DNA of 64,000 nucleotides from Protula sp. h YS-2021 (Eukaryota; Annelida; Polychaeta; Sabellida; Serpulidae). The notes beneath the pieces were generated by a model. That model was not told where the DNA came from, made no database searches, and saw only the letters and a list, made by a program, of their open reading frames with translations. Below are positions 56,840 to 64,000 of the stretch, piece by piece (position 1 is the first letter of the stretch; every line of letters begins with the position of its first letter). The position numbers were made by a program, and so were the translations under genes. The DNA is taken from assembly GCA_949752745.1 (NCBI GenBank), contig OX457032.1:13413836-13477835 (forward strand), written 5' to 3'.

Positions 56840-58904
56840 CTGTGGAGACACGAAGAATATTTCTAACACAAAGTCACTAAGGTGTCAATCATAATCCTAA
56901 CAAACAAGCATCATTTCTTTTAATTTTCTCTTTCTGTCCTGATATAATTCTGCTTTCGGTGAATGCTTCTTTGGAAATTAATTTATTTTTGGTAACGTGT
57001 CTGCTATGAGAGATAAAATATTTTCTCATTCTTAACTATTTCAATCTCTTTCAAAGATCCAATTCCTTTTAGTGTGTTTCCGAAAGTAGATCCAGGTTAT
57101 TCATATAGACGGAATAACTCGGGATTGTGGAAGTCCCCAAAAATTCAATCGATAAACTGTACTCTTCGGCTTTTTGAAATTGTTTACTTGACTTGGGGCT
57201 CACTTCGGGCTCTTGCTCCCCCCCCCCCCCCCCCCCGTCAAAACCTTCCCCAACAATTAGTTTGGACTATTCGCCACCATCGCGAGATTCCCAGACTTAC
57301 CACTCGTCAATACACTTCTCGCAGTAGGAATGTGAACATGTGAGAATGACTTCAGATTTACTGTCCATGCAAATGCAGCACTCCTCCTTTTCGCTGTTTG
57401 CTCCCAACTGTTCCGAATCTATTCTAAAAAGGTGGAGAAAAAAAAACAAAGCCCTTCACGCTGCCCCTAGTTATTACATAGTTACGAATTTTAATGTTCG
57501 TTTTTCCTTTACTTTTGGAAGCAAAGAAACCAACAGTTAGTCCCCAACAAACCTCACTGTCCAAAACAGCAATATAAGGCAGAGACACTTGTCCGCTATC
57601 AAAGCGAAACATTTATAGCAAAATAGGAAACAGCTGGACTTACCCGGTCAGTATTATCGAAGCGGTAAGCTCTGGATTTTCACCTTGTTTTTCAATGTTC
57701 GTCATAGCTGCTTGCTGCCTGATTTCATTGTATAGATGAATGTACTGTTTCATATTCAACTGGCGCGATGTTTCAATGGAACCTGTTTGACTGTTCACCT
57801 AAAATTTAGAACAATTCAGACGCAAAAAAAAACAAAAACAAAACAAACAAAAAACAAAACAAAAAAATCATAGTTATTGATAGATTAATTAAAACCAATG
57901 CTGATACTAAAGAATGGGTTGATAGAAAAAAATCTGCTCAAACTGGCTGATTCGAGAAACACTTATTAAATGCGCTTTCAAGATTTCGAAACACGCACAT
58001 ATGTTTTTATCAAGAACAAGACGCATGTAGCTTCAATGCCTTATCGGTTTATTTCGCTTTATAATCTTTCACGTTTTACAATATATACATGTAAAATCTT
58101 GTGCATTCTTACAAAAAATTATCAATGAAAGGGAAAAGGTAATGCTGAACGGCATGTGCCATAAGTTACTTTCAATAAAAGCTCGTTATTTCACTAGCTA
58201 CCTTGTGACATTTGATTCGAACGGTACCGCGCCATAAAAACGTTCTATCAGAGCCCTTCTTCACTTGGAATACTAAGGTCTTGCCATTGATGTCACTGAA
58301 AGAGCTGGTTCTACAAGGTTAAGATAAAAACACACAGTAATGCATCTTCTAGTGAATATCTCTACGCCGTGAACAACCCTGACTATTTTCTCCCCATTTT
58401 CCGCTTTCGTGAAGCATATTCTCTCTTTCTAGAACACCTCCATATAATGACTATTTTACTGATTCCTGAGGGTGTTCACTAAAATGAGGTTTTACGGTCT
58501 TATAGTAACTTCAACCACTGCAGTATGCTAATCTGCCACAAGAGTAGCCCACGTACAAAACGCATCTATTCACCAAATAAATTGGACAATGTCATCCTCT
58601 ATTACAAAATCAAGTTTTACTAACCGAACTCGTCCAGTGTTGAGGAAATAACTGTTGGTAACAGCACAACTCTATCTCAGTGTGAGAAGACACTGAAAGA
58701 GATTGAACAATTGAAAAGAAAATATGCCAGAGAAGCAAACAGTTCCACTTACATACTGTTTAGTTCTTGGATTGAAGCCAAAAATGACTCGTAGCTCAGT
58801 GAGAACACGGCCTGCTTCATTTCGTGCGCGTGTCGGTGCAAGTTGTCCTGGAATACGAATGTCCCTGTGCCCTTGCTCCCTTCCGTCGTCTGTGCCTGGC
58901 CCAT
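56623..58904 (-). CDS. RNF141: RING finger protein 141-like (five-exon gene)
   Basis: Exons (5' to 3' on minus): 58753-58904, 58202-58310, 57644-57798, 57301-57423, 56623-56839. Splice phases agree throughout; total 756 bp, 251 residues plus stop, close to the vertebrate protein's length of about 230. It starts MGQAQTTEG, so Gly2 and Thr6 fit an N-myristoylation signal. The middle has SYESFLASIQELN, FLWRGTVRIKC and MKQYIHLYNEIRQQA, in the order expected for RNF141. The C3HC4 RING follows (CCICMDSKSE, TCSHSYCEKCIDEW, TCPICR) with all eight metal ligands present. RING proteins of this kind are E3 ubiquitin ligases or adaptors; vertebrate RNF141 (ZNF230) is linked to spermatogenesis. Substrates are unknown. 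It is convergent with the IF gene. Confidence 0.9.
57301..57423 (-). CDS. RNF141: RNF141-like exon 4 (RING, first half)
   Basis: Acceptor cacctttttag, donor gagtg/gtaagt. Encodes the first six zinc ligands: C-x2-C (CCIC), then C-x-H-x2-C-x2-C (CSHSYCEKC). The downstream intron on minus carries a long G-run (C-run near 57219 on plus). Confidence 0.93.
57644..57798 (-). CDS. RNF141: RNF141-like exon 3
   Basis: Acceptor ctaaattttag, donor gaccgg/gtaagt. Encodes SRQLNMKQYIHLYNEIRQQA then a polar stretch leading to the RING. Confidence 0.9.
58202..58310 (-). CDS. RNF141: RNF141-like exon 2
   Basis: Acceptor aaccttgtag, donor cacaag/gtagct. Encodes TSSFSDINGKTLVFQVKKG and FLWRGTVRIKCHK, the conserved beta-rich middle region. 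Confidence 0.9.
58753..58904 (-). CDS. RNF141: RNF141-like exon 1 (start codon)
   Basis: ATG at 58904-58902, chosen because it gives the MGQ start shared with RNF141. Ends at donor agtat/gtaagt in phase 2. A possible 5' UTR acceptor (tttttatag) lies about 40 bp upstream on the minus strand. Confidence 0.88.
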
Positions 58905-59589
58905 GACTGTTTAATTTCACTCCTTTTGTTATCACTGGATCTATAAAAATTATATGAGTATCTCTGGAAAAGGAAAGGACGCAAACCAACAGATAGCTTT
59001 TACTACAGTGTCGACAACCCTACCGCAAAATAGCACAATGGGTAGAGAAAATGTAGAACCCCATAAGGATGAATATGTTCAGGATGGCCATAGGAAGAAG
59101 GTCAAGAAGAGAGAGTTCAGGAAGCAGGCGAGAAACTGGAAAAGGCTCAGCCAGAAGGCGAAGAAGAAGCTCAGGAAAGCGAGGAAGAAGGTCACGAGGA
59201 AGACGAAGACAGGTGAGAAAGCAGGTCAGGAAGAAGGCGAGGAAGAGAAAGCAGTCTAAGAAGAAGGCGAGGACGTGCCTTAGGAAAGCGAGGAAGAAGT
59301 TCGGGAGGAATTGCAGAAGAAGCTCAGGATAAAACGAGGAAATAGGTGAAGAAAAGAAGGAAAAAAGTCCAGGAAAAAACTCTTCATTAGTATTTGCTAA
59401 AGGGTCTCAAAGTACTACAGCAATGAAATACTTCTGTGTTACGTTTTTTTTTTTTTAAACATGGCAATAACCACAAATGTCCCGCAATATTTATTATTTA
59501 TTGCAAACACGAAATCGTGGTTTACTGCAGAAAAAAATAAAAATTAAATTTGTTATCATACATTATATTGTGTTTAGCAATCATAGAGA
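58905..59589. repeat. upstream region of RNF141-like gene with purine-rich imperfect repeat
   Basis: From about 59069 to 59365 the plus strand is almost pure purine, built from imperfect aggaagaaggcgaggaag-like words. Lys/Arg-rich open frames here come from the repeat. 59366-59589 is AT-rich with no feature recognised. Confidence 0.65.
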
Positions 59590-60299
59590 TCTTGTGACAG
59601 ATTCATGTAATGTAACTATTAATGGCCAGCCAATTGATAGAGTATAAAGCACTAAATTTTTGGGTGTTATAATTGATGCAAAACTAAGCTGGAACGAACA
59701 AATAACCAGAGTATCAGAAAAATTATCAAAATCACTCGCGATCATGTATAACGCTAAACCGTGGATAGATCAATCTTAATTATTGTCAATTAATAACTCA
59801 CTGTTCTTGCCCTATCTAACCTACTGCTGTGAAGTGTGGGGAAATACTCACAAAACTAAGACTCAAATACTGTATATAAAGCAAAAAAAAAGCAATCAGA
59901 ATAACAAATAATGCTGGCTTTTATGACCATACCAATCCGTTGTTTTTTAGTTGTAATCTGCTAAAATGTGTCGATCTTGTCAAATTAAGCACTGTATGTA
60001 GTGTGTATAAAGCAAATCGGTTAATGCTGCCCATTAACTTGGTGAAATATTTTGAAAAGAATATAACAAATTACAGCACCAGACAAGTTGGTAATTTCAA
60101 AACAAATCGTGTACGAACTAGTTTGAAATCACATTGTGTGTCCATCACTGGTGTAAAAGCTTGGAACTCGTTATCAGCTCACATAAAATCATGTCGATCC
60201 ATTCCCAGCTTTAAAAGTCATTTGAAAAAGTATTTCTCTTGTCGTATGAAGATGTTAATTAACTGTCAAGTCTGTAGGAACATAGCGTTTCAAACATAG
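59590..60299 (+). mobile_element. decayed non-LTR retrotransposon, 3' end of ORF2
   Basis: Conceptual translation shows the end of the reverse transcriptase region and its C-terminal extension: KFLGVIIDAKLSWNEQI, LPYLTYCCEVWG, KQKKAIRI, then GVKAWNSL and SFKSHLKKYFS. This order is characteristic of CR1/L2/Jockey-type LINEs. In-frame stops (near 59645 and 59776) and a frameshift at the A-run near 59890 show it is dead. The upstream polymerase core is absent, so it is a 5'-truncated copy. The AT-rich tail may extend to about 60530. Confidence 0.82.
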
Positions 60300-60539
60300 T
60301 ATTCACAATTTAGTATTATTCGCATTGATTATTTTGATGTGACAGAGATATATTGCTCTGTTATGTTGTAAGGTTGAGCTCTTAGTAAAAGTTATCACAA
60401 CTTTTAGCTTCACTCTTCCAATTTTATGTACTCGATACCTGTTGCCTTAAAATACCGTCTTTTTACCACGTGTTATATATTTTTGTATGTATGTAATTCG
60501 CATGTATTGCATTGAGATAAAAATTAGAACGAACTACCC

Positions 60540-61440
60540 GGGAGTTTCCGAAAAGAAGCTCCCCACATTTATAAGCCCCGGGGCTCTTATTAGAAACAGT
60601 TTCCCAATAGAAGTCCCGGGGCTTCTATTTGGAGTTAACATGAAGACCTGAAAAAATCGTTTCCTAATAAAAGCCCCCTGCTTCCATGCAAAGTCTTTTT
60701 AGAACTCGTGTTTACTCCAACGCAGACACGGTGCACTTAATCCTTAGATATGAGGCAGCCTCTAGAATGTTCTGCGTCGTTGCTTAATCCTGTGCTTTGC
60801 ACAAGACGAACAGACACCCCCTTCCCACTGCCACCTTTACTCCGGAGTATTACTGGAAATATAACGGGCCGAGCACTGAAACGGGCGGCGTGATGTTGCC
60901 CCTCCTTCCCTGCAGTCTTTGTAGAACTCGTGTTTACTCGCAATGCAGACACGGTGCACTTAATCCTTTGATGTGAGGCAAACCCCTAGACACGTTCTGC
61001 GTCGTTGCTTAATTCTCTGCTTCACACAAGCAACTCCCCCCCCCTCCTTTACCAGACTTTTTTAGCTACTGTTGTTTTTGTGTGTTTTATTAGTTTTTGC
61101 CTATATCCGCAGCATGCAGTGCTTTAATAAGAGATTGATGGTAAATTTTCTTTTTCCCCAATAAAACCTTATCGACACCCCCCCCCCCCCCAACTAAAAA
61201 ACAGAAGCCCCGGGGCTCTAATTAGGAAACTGTTTCCTGATAGAAGCCCCGGGGCTTCTATTTAGTTTCTAAATGAGCGCCTGAAATTGGGCAGTTTCTA
61301 GTCCCGAGTGACCCTAGTCCATCACCACTCTTCTACCCGGTCTCTCCTCCGTGGAGGTGGGAGTCACCTGGGACTAGGCAGTTTCCAAATAGAAGCCCTG
61401 GGCTTTTTTTCGGACACATGGGCTCGAATGTAGGATTCGG
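60540..61440. repeat. composite repeat with agccccggggct palindromes
   Basis: A segment of about 90 bp (60569-60655 and 61198-61285) with two ccccgggg-type palindromes and a tttcc(c/t)(a/g)atagaag core occurs twice in direct orientation about 630 bp apart. A third, shorter related piece lies near 61380-61410. Between them lies another direct repeat pair (about 60697-60797 and 60917-61017; shared agaactcgtgtttactc, gcagacacggtgcacttaat, gttctgcgtcgttgctt). Possibly long terminal-type repeats of a small element or nested duplications; no coding capacity. Confidence 0.7.
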
Positions 61441-61487
61441 GCCTCAGAACATACAAAATTGCCTCCTATTACGGGTAGCCTACAAGG

Positions 61488-61700
61488 GGGAGGAGAACGA
61501 ATGGCTACAGTAGATCCAAATTGGTGAAATTGAAAAGACCATCTTCCGTGGCTGAAAACAGTTTTTTTTTGTCATGTATTGCAAAATAAAGAATATTTGA
61601 GTATAAAAGGTCGCCAAATTTGCATCTGGCTAATTAAGTTTAGTCAGAATTGAACATTTTGTTGTCACCAATTACGATCTACTGTAACCATTTCTATCTC
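61488..61700. repeat. dispersed repeat, diverged copy of 6829-7042
   Basis: Aligns over about 210 bp with the block in the 7.4 kb units in the same orientation, with substitutions and a 6-bp gap. Shared anchors include gagaacgaat, attggtgaaat, gaatatttgag and acattttgttgtca. Confidence 0.7.
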
Positions 61701-62748
61701 CGCTCCCTCGTACTCGTACTGCTGAATGACCTATAGCCAGAAGAGAGAGAAGAACGAAAGTCACTTGTGACAACAAGTACGAGTAGCTCCAAGAAGCGGT
61801 GCGCTAAAAAGTTTCCAGGCACCGAGATATGAGATGTTATACAAGTCAGAGCTACTCGGAGCTAGAGTACGAGTAGCTGAACAACGGGAGGATATGAGGA
61901 AAGGGTGAAGGTTCGATGGTGTACGAGTACCTTTCTTGGTGGAGATTATTCCCGGGCCCTTAATAAATGAATGAGGGTCTGTCGTAGTAAGTAAACAGGC
62001 TGTGTTGATTTTATAGGAACAATTAACCGTTTGTTGTGAAAATCACTGGGTATTACGTCATTATTTTTTGCGCACATGAATCAGCTATTTGCTGGTATGT
62101 TAAGAAAAATATAGATTGCCTTCAGCAACTTCGAGCACCTGCGATAGAAAATCGACATGAGTTCTAGCTTTTTAGCGCCCTCTCTAGGAGACGAAAACAC
62201 CTAAATTAAACCTGCACCTGCAGCATTCTGTCCAGGTTGCAGTCAGTCTGACACTATCGGAATCTCAGAGGCTTTAGACGACAGAGTGGGATTTGTTCTG
62301 CATAAACAACTCTCGCTCATCGAAAGTCCTGCGAAGATGGAAAAGGGTAAACGGGGGCAGGTGAAGTATGTCACTGGCAGCTCTAGTCACAACTCTGTAA
62401 GGGAGATTCAAGGGTGATGGTGGCTCACAAGGGCGTAGCCAGAGGAGGGGGGGGGCAACGAAAATTTCCCTACCAGTTATTTTAGTTTAATTTTGGGTGG
62501 GTCTTTAGAAACTCTGCTGATGACTCTTTTCTTTAACATTTTGTCTTACTGGCTCCAGCTCGATGGACGCTGAGTATGCACAGTCAGGAGAGTCTGCCAT
62601 CCGCAACAGTAGTAGGGAAATGGGTGTTAAAAATCACCTTATGACTTCATAATGTCGTCATCAATCACGTGACCCCTAGGCGGCGTAACCCGAACCTTAG
62701 ATTATACTATGTGAGGACCCCCTAGGCAGCGACAGTTCCTAACCTCTT
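61701..62748. other. unassigned sequence with small inverted repeat
   Basis: The word gtacgagta or its complement recurs at 61709-61930 (for example ctcgtactcgtactgctgaa against agagtacgagtagctgaac), giving a foldable stretch. The rest shows nothing I can assign. Confidence 0.5.
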
Positions 62749-62868
62749 GAAAATTGTACAACATCTATTTTTAGACGGGAAAATTTTACAACATCTATTT
62801 TTAGACGGGGAAATTTTACAACATCAATTTTCAGGCGAGAAAATTTTTCAACATCTACTTTTAGACAT
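62749..62868. repeat. 30-bp tandem repeat, four units
   Basis: Consensus gaaaattttacaacatctat then ttttagacgg; the fourth unit is the most diverged. Confidence 0.92.
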
Positions 62869-62999
62869 CTCCTGGGAACTTGGCAATCACAATTTTAGCG
62901 GTAAATCAAACATTTTGGCGGGCAATCGAAAACCTGGGTGTAATAATGGATGGGCGAGAAGTTGTAGTAGTAGGGAAACTAGAGTTTTATATCAATCAA

Positions 63000-63345
63000 T
63001 CATCGTAACGTCATCATCAAGTGATCAATTAAGCCAATTAAGTCAATCAAGCCCTACCCACTAATACTTTCTGTCTATCATCTGTCAATCATCGTGACGT
63101 CATCAATCACGTGATCAATTAAGCCAATTAAACCAATCAAACCCCACCCACTAATACTTTCTGTCTATCATCTGTCAATCATCGTAACGTCATCAATCAC
63201 GTGGCATCAAGCCCCGTTCCCCTGAGTAGGGGAAAAACGAAAGTTCTGGACCAATCAATTATCGTGACGTAATCAAGCCACGCCCCTGAGTAGGAAAAAA
63301 ACGAGAGTTCTATCACAGCCAATGATCGTGGCGTCATCAATCAAA
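63000..63345. repeat. tandem repeat, about 88-bp unit with acgtcatcaatcacgtg core
   Basis: Two near-complete units (about 62998-63084 and 63085-63173) and further partial units share tcaatcatcgt(g/a)acgtcatc, aattaagccaatta and cactaatactttctgtctat. TGACGTCA and CACGTG words recur. Confidence 0.85.
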
Positions 63346-63500
63346 CCCCACCCCTTCGTGAAGCGAAGTTGTGAGAGGAAGTGACAATGGTGGTAGTTGT
63401 TGGGGTGAAAATTTAGGTAAGTGAAATTGTTTGTTATGTTTATTTGCTATGTTTATTTATTTATCTATTTCTTTTGGTTGGTGATATGGGGAGAGCACGC

Positions 63501-63578
63501 CATTCAAAGATATGTTCGAAGTGCAAGCCCATTCAAAGGCGTGTTCGAATGAGCAGCCCATTCAAAGACATGTTCGAT
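63501..63578. repeat. 29-bp tandem repeat, nearly three units
   Basis: Consensus cattcaaagacatgttcgaa then tgagcagcc. Confidence 0.88.
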
Positions 63579-63607
63579 TTTTCTGGAACATATTACGCCA
63601 TGGTATT

Positions 63608-63765
63608 GTTCAGCAAGTTAATCAACAAGTTGTTCAACAAGTTGTTGATCAACAAGTTATTGTGCAAGAATTGCTCAACAAGTTGTTCAACAAGCTGTTA
63701 TTGAACAAGTTGTACAACAATTGTTCAAAAAGTTGTTCAACAAGTTGTTTAAAAAGCTGGGTATA
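63608..63765. repeat. short array of ttgttcaacaag words
   Basis: Degenerate 12-15 bp units around ttgttcaacaagttg. The word is nearly self-complementary (gttgaac / gttcaac), so the array can fold on itself. The Gln/Val/Leu-repeat open frames come from it. Confidence 0.85.
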
Positions 63766-64000
63766 ACAATGCCTTAGTGACGTCCCTGCCGTATTTGCAC
63801 CCAAGAGGAATTTAGCAAACGCATAAAGTTGAATTTGACTCTCACTTTCGAGTTAATTAGAGAGCCCATGTGAGAAATGTACAGCAATGTACGGTAGAAA
63901 TTTTTTTAATCGTGGTTGGCTCTGTGCGTTATTTTCGCACAGAGCCGCTGCAATTACAGATGCTTTTGGGAAAATTTCTTGCTGAACTTTGTCTGCATTC
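63766..64000. other. unassigned sequence to window end
   Basis: No feature recognised. A short hairpin-like ggctctgtgcg...cgcacagagcc lies near 63917-63946. Confidence 0.5.

Noticed and set aside
59069..59332. Lys/Arg-rich protein-like open frames
   Set aside because: The frames come from a purine-only repeat upstream of the RNF141-like gene; no other coding evidence.

Overview
This is animal nuclear DNA. It is AT-rich, has long introns with GT-AG (once GC-AG) boundaries, and carries tRNA-derived SINE heads, a decayed non-LTR retrotransposon, foldback elements and many minisatellites. Two multi-exon genes can be reconstructed exon by exon with consistent splice phases. The larger encodes an intermediate filament (IF) protein whose coil 1B has the lamin-type length (the extra six heptads) and which keeps a lamin tail domain, but neither visible C-terminus ends in a CaaX box. 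That combination is known from protostome cytoplasmic IFs. An invertebrate bilaterian, possibly a lophotrochozoan, is therefore likely, but the phylum cannot be fixed from this window.

Layout. 1-1028: unassigned DNA and a foldback element whose inverted arms are arrays of a motif like aaaacggcgacgg. 1029-23209: three near-identical head-to-tail units of about 7.39 kb (1029-8421, 8422-15814, 15815-23209) with no recognisable gene. 23210-30105: unassigned DNA with two tRNA-like SINE heads. 30106-50466 (+): the IF gene, at least 21 coding exons, about 1190 codons from the first visible exon, plus an alternative terminal exon at 48599-48703. 50467-56622: probable 3' UTR and intergenic DNA with tandem duplications. 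56623-58904 (-): a complete five-exon RNF141-like RING finger gene, 251 residues. 58905-64000: a purine-rich repeat, a decayed retrotransposon 3' end and several repeat families.

The most unusual feature is in the IF gene. Three of its introns (after the exons ending at 31851, 33979 and 46672) open directly into tandem arrays whose unit includes the last bases of the preceding exon plus its 5' splice site. The arrays have different units (about 46-65 bp x9, 137-144 bp x4, 45 bp x22), so exon-end/donor copies were multiplied three separate times in one gene. Two of the arrays are rich in G-runs on the sense strand. The protein is also unusual: a very long head, a linker of about 220 residues rich in Ser-Pro between rod and tail domain (built partly from three phase 0-0 cassette exons), and two alternative C-termini.

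The two genes run convergently (IF on +, RNF141-like on -) with about 6 kb between their stop codons. Nothing in the sequence suggests a functional partnership.
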